Source: Candidatus Saccharimonadota bacterium (GTDB lineage Bacteria > Patescibacteriota > Saccharimonadia > Saccharimonadales > Saccharimonadaceae). Taken from it: a DNA stretch of 64,000 nucleotides. The notes beneath the pieces were generated by a model, which was not told where the DNA came from, did not search any database, and was given only the letters and a program-made list of their open reading frames with translations. The position numbers and the translations under genes were made by a program. Of the stretch, positions 51,572 to 60,578 are shown one piece after another; position 1 is the stretch's first letter; every line of letters starts with the position of its first letter. The stretch is from contig JAFWHO010000003.1 in assembly GCA_017515105.1 (NCBI GenBank), positions 1 to 64,000 of the forward strand. The letters run 5' to 3'.

Positions 51572-52690
51572 ATGAAATACTTGGCAATACTTGGTCGGCA
51601 ACCGGAGATATCGATGGCAGAGCTCGAGGCTCAGTTTCTCGATATTAGGTTTATGACGAAAGGTGTTCATGACCAGCCTCTTGCCTTTATTGAGTTTACG
51701 ACAGAATCTGAAATATTAATTGATAAATTGGGCGGCGTACAAAAACTTGCCGTTCAATTAGACAGAAAATCTCTAGACTATTTACACGATCTCCCGGAGG
51801 GGAAAATTACGATTGGGGTGAGCGATTATTCTAAAGGTGCTTCGCGGAAAACTGCGGGGAGTGAAGCTTTGAAATTAAAGAAGATTCTGGTGCGGCACGG
51901 ACGTAGTGTGAGGGTGGTTGAGAATAAAGACGCGGTGCTTTCTTCGGCAACTTCACTTCACAATGGCCTGTCAGGCAAGAATGAGCGCAAAGTTGAACTT
52001 ATTAAAACTGATGACGGTTGGTACCGAGTAGTTGGGGTGCAGGATATTGATGCCTACACGAAGCGTGATCAGAAACGTCCGGCGCGGGATGCGTATGTTG
52101 GGATGTTGCCTCCGAAACTGGCGCAGATTTTGATAAATTTATGCGGGCCACTAGCGGAAGGCGCTACGGTGCTAGACCCGTTTTGCGGGACTGGCGTGGT
52201 TTTACAAGAGGCTCTTCTCATGGGATACACGCCGTACGGCACCGATATCAACGAGCGGATGGTGGAGTATAGTAAAAAGAATTTGCAGTGGCTTACTGAA
52301 TCTAAAATGAATCATTTTCAGATTCAGCAAGGCGATGCGACTTCATTTACTTGGCAGCAGCCGATTGATGCGGTGGCGTGCGAAGGGTATCTTGGGAAGC
52401 CGATGTCTGAGATCCCGACAGATATGAAAATGAAGGAGCAAAAGCAGGAGTGCGGCGCAATTATACTAGGATTTTTGAAGAATTTAGCGAAGCAAATCAA
52501 GGAAGGTACTCCGGTAACGATCGCAGCGCCGGCGTGGCTCAGAGGAGACGCAACATATGAAAGGCTAGATATTGTTGACGAAATCGAGGATATGGGGTAT
52601 AATGTTAATAATAAAACGCGAGAGGGGCTTCTTTACCATCGTAAAGACCAGATTGTCGCGCGAGATATAATAATTTTAAGGAAAAAGTAA
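51572..52690 (+). CDS. TRM11/TrmG10-like RNA methyltransferase
   Basis: 372 residues. N-terminal THUMP-like part, then a Rossmann SAM domain with LDPFCGTGVVLQEALLMGYTPYGTDIN. The family (COG1041) makes m2G10 in tRNA in archaea and eukaryotes through a catalytic DPPYG; here the corresponding place reads VACEGYLGKPMSE, so the exact substrate is uncertain. It begins 12 bases after the surface gene and its stop abuts the rpmA ATG, so it is probably co-transcribed with ribosomal protein L27. Confidence 0.82.
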   Translation: MKYLAILGRQPEISMAELEAQFLDIRFMTKGVHDQPLAFIEFTTESEILIDKLGGVQKLAVQLDRKSLDYLHDLPEGKITIGVSDYSKGASRKTAGSEALKLKKILVRHGRSVRVVENKDAVLSSATSLHNGLSGKNERKVELIKTDDGWYRVVGVQDIDAYTKRDQKRPARDAYVGMLPPKLAQILINLCGPLAEGATVLDPFCGTGVVLQEALLMGYTPYGTDINERMVEYSKKNLQWLTESKMNHFQIQQGDATSFTWQQPIDAVACEGYLGKPMSEIPTDMKMKEQKQECGAIILGFLKNLAKQIKEGTPVTIAAPAWLRGDATYERLDIVDEIEDMGYNVNNKTREGLLYHRKDQIVARDIIILRKK

Positions 52691-52963
52691 ATGTCACATG
52701 TCAAAGCTGGCGGTACCGCCAAAAATATTCACAATAATGCTGGTCAGCGTCTCGGCGTGAAGCGTTTTGGTGGCCAAAAAGTTAAGAATGGTGAAGTTCT
52801 TGTTCGCCAAACTGGTGCTACTAAAATCGCTGGCCCTGGTACTTATATGTCACGCAACTTTACTATTCATGCCGCTAAGGATGGTGTAGTAACTTTTGTT
52901 AAGACTAAGAAAACTCATTTCTCTGGCAAGTCTTTGCCTCGTGTGAGAGTCGAAGTACGCTAG
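52691..52963 (+). CDS. rpmA: 50S ribosomal protein L27
   Basis: 90 residues, full length. L27 sits near the peptidyl transferase centre. The start MSHVKAGGTAKNIHNNAGQRLGVK matches the mature N-terminus, so there is no cleavable extension as in Firmicutes. The ATG directly follows the stop of the TRM11-like gene with no gap. Its usual neighbour rplU is absent from the window. A strong terminator follows. Confidence 0.97.
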   Translation: MSHVKAGGTAKNIHNNAGQRLGVKRFGGQKVKNGEVLVRQTGATKIAGPGTYMSRNFTIHAAKDGVVTFVKTKKTHFSGKSLPRVRVEVR

Positions 52964-52965
52964 CC

Positions 52966-52992
52966 AAATAGCCCTCCCGGGGCTATTTTTTT
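52966..52992 (+). terminator. Terminator of rpmA
   Basis: AAATAGCCC (52966-52974) pairs with GGGCTATTT (52980-52988), followed by Ts to 52992. The next -10 box starts at 52997. Confidence 0.9.
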
Positions 52993-53008
52993 GTGGTATA
53001 ATTTTGAT

Positions 53009-54058
53009 ATGGAGAAATTGAAGGGTAAGCTTTTTTCTGTACGAACTATTTTGATGATTTTGACGGTCGCTCTCGTGGCGTTTGTAGTTTATCAGAACTG
53101 GCCAGATATCCTAGAAACACTGAATCATATTACTGAAGCGAATGGTTTCGTCTTGATACTTTTGATTCCGGAGCAATTATTCATGTATTTTGCTTGTGGA
53201 CAGATTTTCTTCTCTTATCTAAAAGGTAAGAAAAACGTGACAAAGTTTTCTAATAAAGAAATGCTGAGTATTTCTACTGAACTAAATTTCGTTAATCATG
53301 CGATACCGGCCGGTGGAGTTGGGGGGCTCGCGTTTCTAACTTATCGCTTGAAGCCGCATGGAGTGTCGGCGGGGCAAGCGAGTTTTTTGTATTTGTTCCG
53401 TTATGCGGTGACGACTGTTATTAACTATGTACAGGCTCTGATTGCGATAGTGGTATTACTTCTATTGAATTTGATTCCGGAGGAGGCAAAATGGATTATT
53501 CCGGTATCCCTTCTTATGAATATGGGCGTTTTCTTCTTTTTGTGGTTTGTGGTATTTGTGGCGAGTAGTAGAAAAAGGATCAGTTTCTTCACAAAGACTG
53601 TAGAAAAAATTACCGATACCGTGGCACGGATTTTTACTTTTGGACGAAAAAAGAAGATTGTGAAGCATGAATCGATTAATGCGTATTTTTTGGATATACA
53701 CGAAAGTGTAAAGATTGCGAAGGACAATAAACGGCTGCTTACCAAGCCGATACTTTGGGGAGTAATATATAGTTTTTGCGAAATTGCGACATATTGGATC
53801 GTGGCGATTTCGCTTGGGCGCCCGGAGCTTTTGCCGTTTATTATGGTGGGCGAGGCGATCGGATCGGTGTTTGACGGGATTGTGCCTTATGGACTATATG
53901 AGCTTGGCATGGCCGGTGTGATGATTGCGCTTGGTGTGGATTTCCCGACAGCGACGATTATTACGGTGATGACGAGAGTGATCACTCTGCTATTTACAAT
54001 TGCTTCTGGTTCTTATCCTTATTATGAAGCGATTCGGGGCGATAAGGATGGAAAATAG
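53009..54058 (+). CDS. YbhN/UPF0104-type membrane protein (flippase-like)
   Basis: 349 residues, about eight hydrophobic segments. NHAIPAGGVGGLAFLTYRLKPHGVSAGQAS and the late FDGIVPYGLYELGMAGVMIALGV are signatures of the lysylphosphatidylglycerol synthase TM domain/YbhN family, which moves or makes lipids in the membrane. The soluble LPG synthase domain is missing. Leaderless: TATAAT 52997-53002 with TGG in front is six bases before ATG 53009. Its end overlaps the xseA start. Confidence 0.88.
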   Translation: MEKLKGKLFSVRTILMILTVALVAFVVYQNWPDILETLNHITEANGFVLILLIPEQLFMYFACGQIFFSYLKGKKNVTKFSNKEMLSISTELNFVNHAIPAGGVGGLAFLTYRLKPHGVSAGQASFLYLFRYAVTTVINYVQALIAIVVLLLLNLIPEEAKWIIPVSLLMNMGVFFFLWFVVFVASSRKRISFFTKTVEKITDTVARIFTFGRKKKIVKHESINAYFLDIHESVKIAKDNKRLLTKPILWGVIYSFCEIATYWIVAISLGRPELLPFIMVGEAIGSVFDGIVPYGLYELGMAGVMIALGVDFPTATIITVMTRVITLLFTIASGSYPYYEAIRGDKDGK

Positions 54059-55214
54059 TTTTTCCCCCACAGAATTTATCAGTGTAGTTAATCAGACTCT
54101 GGAATACACCTATTCGTCAGTTGTGGTGGTGGGTGAAGTGTCGGGGTTTAAAGTGAATCAAGGTAAATGGGTGTTTTTTGATCTTAAAGATGACGAATCA
54201 TCGGTGAGTTGTTTTATGACTTTATGGTCGCTTAGACAGCCGATTGAAGATGGGATGAAGATTGCGGTACGTGCGGTGCCAAAACTCACGAAGTTTGGAA
54301 AGTTTTCTTTGACCGTAAACGCAGTGAAGCCGGTTGGAGAAGGGTCTCTTAAGAAGGCTTACGAGATGTTGAAGAAGAAGCTGACGGCCGAGGGGCTGTT
54401 TGCGGCTGAGAAGAAGCGTCCAATTCCAGAGGATTTGACAAAAATTGGTGTGATATCATCTACGCAGGCGGCCGGTTATGCTGATTTTATCAAGATTATC
54501 AATGCGAGGTGGGGTGGCATGAAAGTGACGGTAGCGCATACTCAAGTGCAGGGCATGGATGCACCGGACCAAATGATACGGGCTTTGCAGTATTTTAACG
54601 AGCGGAGTGAGGTGCAGATGATTGTGATGATCCGGGGCGGTGGTAGTGCGGATGACTTGTCCTGTTTTAACGACGAGAAATTGGTACGGGAGATAGCCGC
54701 TTCAAAGATTCCAGTGATTACGGGAATTGGACATGAAGTTGATGAATCTTTGGCGGATCTTGCAGCTGATGTGAGGGCGTCAACGCCGTCAAACGCTGCC
54801 GAAATACTAACGAAAGACAAGAATGAAGAGAAGAAGCGAATTGATCGATTAATGGAACACACAAAACAAGCGCTAATGCAAAACATAGACCTTGCGATTC
54901 GGGGGAATAAAGAAAAAGTGGCAAGGATATCGAGGGGAATTATAGACAAATATATTGAGCCAAGTTTGGAATTAAATCGAGAAAAAATGCAGAAGGCGTT
55001 AGAATTGATTTCGCAAAAGTTCAAAGAAACAAATACTTTATTTCTTACGAAAATGAAACTACTTGACGCTTTAAATCCAGAGAAGGTGCTAAGGCAGGGC
55101 TATGCGATTCTGTCCGGTAAAATCTCACCAGGTAGTGTTGTAAAAATTACAACACATCAAAAAGAAATAGAAGCAGAAGTTAAAACGATAAAAGAAAGGA
55201 AAGAAAATGGCTGA
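54048..55214 (+). CDS. xseA: Exodeoxyribonuclease VII large subunit
   Basis: 388 residues. With XseB forms ExoVII, which degrades ssDNA in repair. The N-terminal OB fold (VVVVGEVSGFKVNQGKWVFFDLKD) is followed by the catalytic domain (IGVISSTQAAGYADFIKII, IRGGGSADDLSCFND, GIGHEVDESLADLAADVRASTPSNAAE) and a coiled-coil C-terminus with LRQGYAILSGK. Slightly short versus ~450. ATG 54048 overlaps the end of the upstream gene by 11 bases and follows ATAAGG. Confidence 0.94.
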   Translation: MENSFSPTEFISVVNQTLEYTYSSVVVVGEVSGFKVNQGKWVFFDLKDDESSVSCFMTLWSLRQPIEDGMKIAVRAVPKLTKFGKFSLTVNAVKPVGEGSLKKAYEMLKKKLTAEGLFAAEKKRPIPEDLTKIGVISSTQAAGYADFIKIINARWGGMKVTVAHTQVQGMDAPDQMIRALQYFNERSEVQMIVMIRGGGSADDLSCFNDEKLVREIAASKIPVITGIGHEVDESLADLAADVRASTPSNAAEILTKDKNEEKKRIDRLMEHTKQALMQNIDLAIRGNKEKVARISRGIIDKYIEPSLELNREKMQKALELISQKFKETNTLFLTKMKLLDALNPEKVLRQGYAILSGKISPGSVVKITTHQKEIEAEVKTIKERKENG

Positions 55215-55404
55215 CAAAATGAGTTTAAACCAAAAGATTGAGAAGCTCGATACGGAAGTAGAGTGGTTTTATTCGGATGATTTCAAGTTGGACGAGGCCA
55301 CGGATAAATATAAGGAAGCAGTTTCGCTTGCAAAAGAGATTGAAGAAGATTTAACGAAACTCAAAAACGAGATAGAAGTATTGGCTGAAGATTTTACAAA
55401 ATAA
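55207..55404 (+). CDS. xseB: Exodeoxyribonuclease VII small subunit
   Basis: 65 residues, all helical, with LNQKIEKLDTEVEWFYSDDFKLDEATDKYKEAVSLA, the normal XseB signature. It overlaps xseA by 8 bases and has GAAAGGAAAG just upstream of the ATG, so the two subunits are coupled. Confidence 0.92.
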   Translation: MADKMSLNQKIEKLDTEVEWFYSDDFKLDEATDKYKEAVSLAKEIEEDLTKLKNEIEVLAEDFTK

Positions 55405-55430
55405 TAAAGTAATTATGGTATAATAAGCGT

Positions 55431-56186
55431 ATGGATAATGGACAAATGCCACCGGTACAAGTTCAGCCTGCTCAGTCTGTTCAGACTGCTTCTGGTATGC
55501 CTATGGTGCAGCAGGTTCAAGCGGCTCCGGTGCAAAAAACGAAAGATATGACCAGCTTAATTAAGACGATTGTGATTATCGCTGTTTCTTTAATTGCGGT
55601 GACTTTTATTGGTCTATTCATTATGATGCTTATGCAGCGCAATGAGGCACAGAACGATGTGGACGGACAGATTTCGGTTGCAGTCGCGGAAGCGTTGGAT
55701 GACCAGGCTGCTAAGCTTGAAGCGGAATATCTTGAGAACATGAAGTACCCTTATAAGACTTTCTTTGGGCCAGTTGATTATGGTGAACTGAACTTTGAAT
55801 ACCCCAAGACTTGGAATTTGTATATCGCAAAAGATGCGTCAAATGGTGGAGACTATGAGGCTTATTTTAACCCAGATCAGGTTGAGCCAATTTCGAATGA
55901 AACAGTGATGGCGGTGAGGCTTTCGATTTTGGATGATGCGTTTGAAAAGGTGGCTGCCGAATATGAGCGTTATTTGGAGGATGAAGAGGCACCACTGAAA
56001 GTTGAGGCGGTCACTGTCAATGACGGTCCTGCTAATTTGTATACTGGTGTGGTCCCAGAAACGGACTTTAGCGGTATGGTTTTGTTGGTAAAGATTCGCG
56101 ATAAAACTGCTGTTCTTCGTACTGACTCAATGCTCTTTGAGAGTGATTTTCGCAAATTGATGGATACGATCAAATTTAACACCTAG
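55431..56186 (+). CDS. Membrane-anchored protein with Pro/Gln-rich cytoplasmic tail
   Basis: 251 residues. A Pro/Gln/Val-rich tail (1-38), one membrane helix (about 45-68), then an extracytoplasmic domain beginning after a helix (VAEALDDQAAKLEAEYL); it contains FFGPVDYGELNFEYPKTWNLYI and looks like a PsbP/Mog1-type alpha/beta fold. No function known. Leaderless: TATAAT 55419-55424 with TGG, six bases before the ATG. Confidence 0.8.
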   Translation: MDNGQMPPVQVQPAQSVQTASGMPMVQQVQAAPVQKTKDMTSLIKTIVIIAVSLIAVTFIGLFIMMLMQRNEAQNDVDGQISVAVAEALDDQAAKLEAEYLENMKYPYKTFFGPVDYGELNFEYPKTWNLYIAKDASNGGDYEAYFNPDQVEPISNETVMAVRLSILDDAFEKVAAEYERYLEDEEAPLKVEAVTVNDGPANLYTGVVPETDFSGMVLLVKIRDKTAVLRTDSMLFESDFRKLMDTIKFNT

Positions 56187-56225
56187 TTATTATAGATACT
56201 TTCTTAAATGTTGTATAATGGAGTT

Positions 56226-56912
56226 ATGCAACAGGAGGTAGATGGAGTTTTGGTTGCGGCGCATGAGCTTAAGGCTCCGCTGGCGGTTTTAAGGCAACTT
56301 GCTTTATCTTTTGAGGGGGCGGGGGTTTCTGATGAACGTATCAAAAATCAGATGGTTAGCGTGTCTGAGCGGGCGCTTCGGCAAGTTAATGATTTGTCGA
56401 AGATTCGTAGGCTTGAAGATGGATTATTTGAGATGGAGCCAGTTGCGGTGAGGGAGGTTTGCGATGCTGTGACTAGAGAATTAAGATATCTTTTCCGATA
56501 TAATGAACGTGATTTTACGGTAAAGTATTCGAATAAAATGAAACTAGTGACGGCGAACCGCGAATTATTATATAGCGTACTTTATAATTTCCTTTTAAAT
56601 GCGATGCATTATTCTGATGCGAAAACTAATTCGAGATTGACCGTGAGGGATCACCGGGGCAGTGTGCGGGTTGATGTGAGGGATTTTGGTCCGGCTTTAC
56701 CGGTGGAAGTGTGGCGGGAATTAAGGTATGGACAGATTGATAAACCGCTACCGGTCGCGATGCGCCCAAATTCATCTGGGCTGGGACTTTATATTGCCTC
56801 GACATTTTCTCGGTATATGGGGGCCAAGGTTGGGGTGGTGAGGCATCGCGATGGGACGAGTTTTTATGTCGAATTACCAATTTCTAAACAGGCGAGTTTG
56901 TTTGGCGTATGA
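56226..56912 (+). CDS. Soluble sensor histidine kinase core
   Basis: 228 residues with only HisKA and HATPase domains. The phosphoacceptor is in AAHELKAPLAVLRQ (near residue 13). N box LLYSVLYNFLLNAMHYS, a reduced G1 box DFGPALP, and G2 box NSSGLGLYIASTF. There is no membrane segment or PAS/HAMP sensor, so the signal must be cytosolic or come through a partner. Leaderless: TATAAT 56214-56219, six bases before ATG. The stop overlaps the response regulator start (ATGA). Confidence 0.9.
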   Translation: MQQEVDGVLVAAHELKAPLAVLRQLALSFEGAGVSDERIKNQMVSVSERALRQVNDLSKIRRLEDGLFEMEPVAVREVCDAVTRELRYLFRYNERDFTVKYSNKMKLVTANRELLYSVLYNFLLNAMHYSDAKTNSRLTVRDHRGSVRVDVRDFGPALPVEVWRELRYGQIDKPLPVAMRPNSSGLGLYIASTFSRYMGAKVGVVRHRDGTSFYVELPISKQASLFGV

Positions 56913-57256
56913 TTTTTGTGATTGATGATGATGAGATAATGGCTGAATGCATAGCTAGGTGGGCGAAAGACAAAGTTAAAAAATTCACAAATGCAATTGA
57001 AGCGATGAATGCTATTTCGGATGGGGTTTTGCCGGATTTGATTTTTTTAGACATTTTATTAGATGGGCCTGATGGTTTTACGTTTTTAAATGAAATGGTG
57101 TCATATAATGATACGGCAAAGATACCAGTGGTGGTGGTTTCGTCACTCGATCTCTCGAAATATAATTTGGCGGAATATGGAGTAGTCAGGGTACTTAGTA
57201 AGGATACTATGGTTCCGGCGGACATCAAGGAGCGCATTGATGAGTATGCCAAGTAA
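56909..57256 (+). CDS. Stand-alone response regulator receiver
   Basis: 115 residues, one REC domain: acidic pair IDDDE (5-9), phosphoacceptor Asp in IFLDILLDGPDG (near 49), Ser/Thr switch in VVVVSS and Lys in VRVLSKDT (near 102). No DNA-binding output domain, so it must act by protein contact. It overlaps the kinase gene by 4 bases and recO by 17 bases. Confidence 0.92.
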   Translation: MIFVIDDDEIMAECIARWAKDKVKKFTNAIEAMNAISDGVLPDLIFLDILLDGPDGFTFLNEMVSYNDTAKIPVVVVSSLDLSKYNLAEYGVVRVLSKDTMVPADIKERIDEYAK

Positions 57257-57923
57257 AGATATTAAGACGGTTGGGTACGTGATGAGGCGAACCAATTATG
57301 GCGAGGCGGATCGGATCTTAGACATCATTACGCCGCTTGGTAAAATTGCGGCGATTGCGCGAGGAGCGAGAAGGGAAAAATCAAAACTGGCTGGGGGAAT
57401 TGAGATGTTTACTTTGACGGATTATTGTTTTCACAAAGGTCAAGGGGAGCTTGCGATCGTGACTTCGGCCAAGATGAAGAATCATTTTTCTAACATTATG
57501 AAGAGCTACGATCGGATAGAACTAGGTGGTGTGATTTTGAAGAAGGTAGCGAAAATTGCGGAAGGGTCTGACAGTGATGAATATTTTAATATAGTTCACC
57601 AAGCCATTATGGGTCTTAATGATGGGGTTGATGTACGCCTAGTGGAGACATATGCTCTCGTTAATCTTGCGAGTGCGATGGGCGAAGAATTGAATTTGCA
57701 AAGAGATGGTAATGGCGAGAGACTTGCCCCTCAGCGGCAGTATGATTGGGACGAAATTAATGATTGTTTTATTGAGTGCGAGGGGGCTGCTTTTAATGAA
57801 AATGACATTAAGCTGCTTAGGATGATAGCCTCGACAGATCTCGCGGTGGTGACGAGGGTCAAAAACATTGATGAGTCGCTTGGGAAGGTGTGGGAGTTGG
57901 TGCGCGCAGTTGTGCATATATGA
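57240..57923 (+). CDS. recO: DNA repair protein RecO
   Basis: 227 residues. RecO loads RecA on SSB-coated DNA. The N-terminal OB fold (TVGYVMRRTNYGEADRILDIITPLGKIAAIARGARREKSKLAG) is typical, followed by the helical domain. The zinc-finger Cys seen in some RecO proteins are absent. Start ATG 57240 has AAGGAG seven bases upstream and lies within the response regulator gene; ATG 57246 is an alternative. Confidence 0.9.
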   Translation: MSMPSKDIKTVGYVMRRTNYGEADRILDIITPLGKIAAIARGARREKSKLAGGIEMFTLTDYCFHKGQGELAIVTSAKMKNHFSNIMKSYDRIELGGVILKKVAKIAEGSDSDEYFNIVHQAIMGLNDGVDVRLVETYALVNLASAMGEELNLQRDGNGERLAPQRQYDWDEINDCFIECEGAAFNENDIKLLRMIASTDLAVVTRVKNIDESLGKVWELVRAVVHI

Positions 57924-57951
57924 TATAATATAAAAAACAAAAGGAGAAAAT

Positions 57952-58482
57952 ATGGCAGATTTTAACAAAGTTTTGACGCCTGGAGATGTAGACAAAGGCG
58001 AGCTAAATGTAGTAATTGAGATCCCGACTGGGTCAAATCACAAAATTGAATGGGACAGGGAGCACGCTTGCTTTATGCTAGACCGCGTTGAGCCTATGAT
58101 TTTTGCGAAGCCATGCAACTATGGTTTTATTCCACAGACTTTGGATGAGGATGGTGATGAGTTAGATGTGTTGATGATCACCGAGCAACCTCTTACTACG
58201 GGTATTTGGATGAAGGCTAAGATTCTTGGTGTGATGAAATTTGTCGACGACGGTGAAGTGGATGATAAGATTATTTGTGTGCCGGCTGATGATAGAAACA
58301 ATGGCGATGCGTACAATAGCTTGGAAGATTTGCCAAAGCAAACTATAAGGCAGATTGAGGAGCACTTCAATCATTATAAGGATTTGAAGAAGCCTGGTAC
58401 TACTGAAGTTAAATCATTTGAAGGTATTGATGTGGCAAAACAGGTGATCTTTGATTCAATCGAAAGGTTTAAGAAGCAATAA
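57952..58482 (+). CDS. ppa: Inorganic pyrophosphatase
   Basis: 176 residues, family I. Catalytic motifs: VIEIPTGSNHKIEWD, DRVEPMIFAKPCNYGFIPQTLDEDGDELDVLMI (metal-binding Asp cluster), and DDRNN with KDLKKPGTTEV. It has a leader with AAAAGGAG upstream and -10 TATAAT at 57924-57929. Terminator follows. Confidence 0.97.
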   Translation: MADFNKVLTPGDVDKGELNVVIEIPTGSNHKIEWDREHACFMLDRVEPMIFAKPCNYGFIPQTLDEDGDELDVLMITEQPLTTGIWMKAKILGVMKFVDDGEVDDKIICVPADDRNNGDAYNSLEDLPKQTIRQIEEHFNHYKDLKKPGTTEVKSFEGIDVAKQVIFDSIERFKKQ

Positions 58483-58483
58483 G

Positions 58484-58513
58484 AAAAATAGCCCCCGAGA
58501 GGGGCTATTTTTG
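58484..58513. terminator. Terminator between ppa and the convergent gene
   Basis: AAAAATAGCCCC, loop CGAGA, GGGGCTATTTTTG. Poly-A and poly-T on both sides let it serve both strands. Confidence 0.92.
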
Positions 58514-58517
58514 TTTT

Positions 58518-59051
58518 CTACTCAGTGGCCTTTTCTTCTACGATGTCTACGTCTTCATGGACAAGGTCATCTTCGTCATCAAGTTCGTCTTCGTCGTCAA
58601 ATTGTTTATTATACTCAATAGTTCTTCTGACATCTTCCGTGGTAATACCTTCATACTCTTCCGGCATATGGGTGACGATGACGTGGCGTCCGTCAATTTC
58701 GATGTTTTTTAAGTGGGTGCTGAGGGTATTTTTGTAGTAATTGTAGGCTTCTTTTGCTTTTGCTTCACTGGCATACTTTTGGTAAACTTTTAGGTCAGTG
58801 ATGTCGTTATTCTGATAATAATAGACGAAATAGGTCTCGTCTGGCATCGGCTCATCTTCGTCTGCCGAGATACGATCACCACTTATTAGTGGAATAACAA
58901 GTTTGGTGTTGTCTGATACAAAGAATGAACCATTATCGAGTGAAGCTCGGTTGATTAATATCACTGCAATAATTATCGCGATAACTGCGACAATTGCAGC
59001 AACGGCTATTATTATAATGTTTCGCTTCTTTTGGTCAGTCTTTTTGGCCAT
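58518..59051 (-). CDS. Membrane-anchored acidic protein of unknown function
   Basis: 177 residues: Lys-rich cytoplasmic start (AKKTDQKKRN), one membrane helix (about 11-33), an extracytoplasmic alpha/beta domain (TYFVYYYQNNDITDLKVYQKY) and a very acidic C-terminus (QFDDEDELDDEDDLVHEDVD). No family recognised. It has -10 TATAAT (minus, 59077-59072) and AGGAGG before the ATG, so it is leadered. Confidence 0.8.
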   Translation of the reverse strand: MAKKTDQKKRNIIIIAVAAIVAVIAIIIAVILINRASLDNGSFFVSDNTKLVIPLISGDRISADEDEPMPDETYFVYYYQNNDITDLKVYQKYASEAKAKEAYNYYKNTLSTHLKNIEIDGRHVIVTHMPEEYEGITTEDVRRTIEYNKQFDDEDELDDEDDLVHEDVDIVEEKATE

Positions 59052-59126
59052 GATTTCCTCCTGTTTGTTCTATTATATCACGCTTGTGGTTATACGAGAA
59101 CAAAAAGCGGGAGAAGCGACGTATTA

Positions 59127-60470
59127 TTACAAATCGCTGATTTTAACTCTGGTTTGCCTGGTGGTGTCACGATCACGAACGGTGACAGTGTCGTCGTTCA
59201 TGGTATCAAAATCAATTACGACGCAACTTGGAGTGCCGATTTCGTCTTGTTTGCGATAGCGTTTGCCGATATTGCCGGAATCATCCCAGGTGACGTTACC
59301 GTATTTTTTGCGGAGTTTGTCGTAGACTTCGCGAGCTTTCTCGACGAGTTCTGGTTTGTTTTTGAGAAGTGGGGAAACGCAGAATCTAAATGGGGCGAGG
59401 TTTTCTGGCAATTTAAGGATGGTCCTTTTCTCGCCGTCGATTTCGTCTTCGGTGTAAGCGGAAGAAAGGACGGCTAGGAATAGGCGCTCGACACCGATTG
59501 ATGGCTCGATGACGTGTGGGACAAATGTCTCATTTGTAGTCTTATCGCGGTATGCCATTGATTTGCCGGAGGCCTTCTCAATATTCATGAGGTCAAAATC
59601 GGTACGATAAGCAAGGCCCATGAGCTCTTCTTCACCATTTGGATAGTCAAACATAAAATCGATAGTGCGTTTGCTATAATGGGCGCGGTCTTCGGCTGGG
59701 ACTTCAAGTTCGTGGATTTTTGATTTCGGCAAGCCCATGACGCCTTCTAGGAATTCGTGATGAAGAGTGCGCATAGTTTCGAAGTTTTCTTCCCATGTGG
59801 ATGGGTTGACGAAGTATTCGATTTCCATCTGAGAACATTCGCGGTCACGCAAGATGAAGTCGCGTGGGCTAATTTCGTTACGGAAGGCTTTGCCCTGCTG
59901 GGCAAGACCAAATGGAATATTCGGGTAAATAGTGTCGACAATATTCTTGTAGTTTGTGAAAATTCCTTGGGCGGTCTCTGGTCGGAGGTAGGCGACGCCT
60001 TTTTTGGCGACTTCTTGGTCGTCATCGGGGAGTACTGCGCCTACGTGGGTCATAAACATCATGTTGAATTTACGGATTGGGCCCCAGGATTCTTTGCCGC
60101 AGACTGGACACTTGGTATGGGTCGCCAAGAATTCCTCGGTGGTAACTGATTCACTGATACCGTCGGCTATTTTGTCGGCGCGAAAACGAGATTTACATTC
60201 TTTGCATTCAACTAGTGGGTCTGCGAAGGTAGCAGTGTGGCCGGAAGCTTCCCAGGTTTTGGGGTTCATCAGGATGGCTGCGTCGATGCCGTACATATCT
60301 TCGCGATTCTCGACGAAGAATTTCCACCACTCGTCCATGATTTTCTTTTTTAGTAAAACACCAAGTGGACCAAAATCCCAGGTGCCGGCGAAACCGCCGT
60401 AGACGTCGGAGCCAGGGAAAATGAAACCGCGACGCTTACATAAACTTACGATATTGTCTAATTTTGCCAT
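59127..60470 (-). CDS. glyS: Glycyl-tRNA synthetase (dimeric alpha2 type)
   Basis: 447 residues. Class II synthetase of the archaeal/eukaryotic/Gram-positive single-chain type, not the alpha2beta2 type. CKEC and CPVC form a zinc site in the N-terminal insertion; motif 2 FRNEISPRDFILRDREC, motif 3 GVERLFLAVL, and a C-terminal anticodon-binding domain (APFRFCVSPLLKNKPELVE). Leaderless: minus TATAAT (60482-60477), six bases before ATG. Its substrate set would include the unusual tRNA-Gly at 12633. Confidence 0.96.
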   Translation of the reverse strand: MAKLDNIVSLCKRRGFIFPGSDVYGGFAGTWDFGPLGVLLKKKIMDEWWKFFVENREDMYGIDAAILMNPKTWEASGHTATFADPLVECKECKSRFRADKIADGISESVTTEEFLATHTKCPVCGKESWGPIRKFNMMFMTHVGAVLPDDDQEVAKKGVAYLRPETAQGIFTNYKNIVDTIYPNIPFGLAQQGKAFRNEISPRDFILRDRECSQMEIEYFVNPSTWEENFETMRTLHHEFLEGVMGLPKSKIHELEVPAEDRAHYSKRTIDFMFDYPNGEEELMGLAYRTDFDLMNIEKASGKSMAYRDKTTNETFVPHVIEPSIGVERLFLAVLSSAYTEDEIDGEKRTILKLPENLAPFRFCVSPLLKNKPELVEKAREVYDKLRKKYGNVTWDDSGNIGKRYRKQDEIGTPSCVVIDFDTMNDDTVTVRDRDTTRQTRVKISDL

Positions 60471-60578
60471 GGTATTATTATAACCCTGATTTTGGTTTTT
60501 CTCAACTCTTGGGGTGGATTTCTGGAAATATTAGCATCATTTTTTGCCTTAAGAGGTTTTTGGGGGTATAATAGAGGA

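Noticed and set aside
60492-60578. N-terminal extension of the ABC transporter
   Set aside because: It covers the -10 box and the glyS promoter region; the start at 60579 follows the six-base rule.
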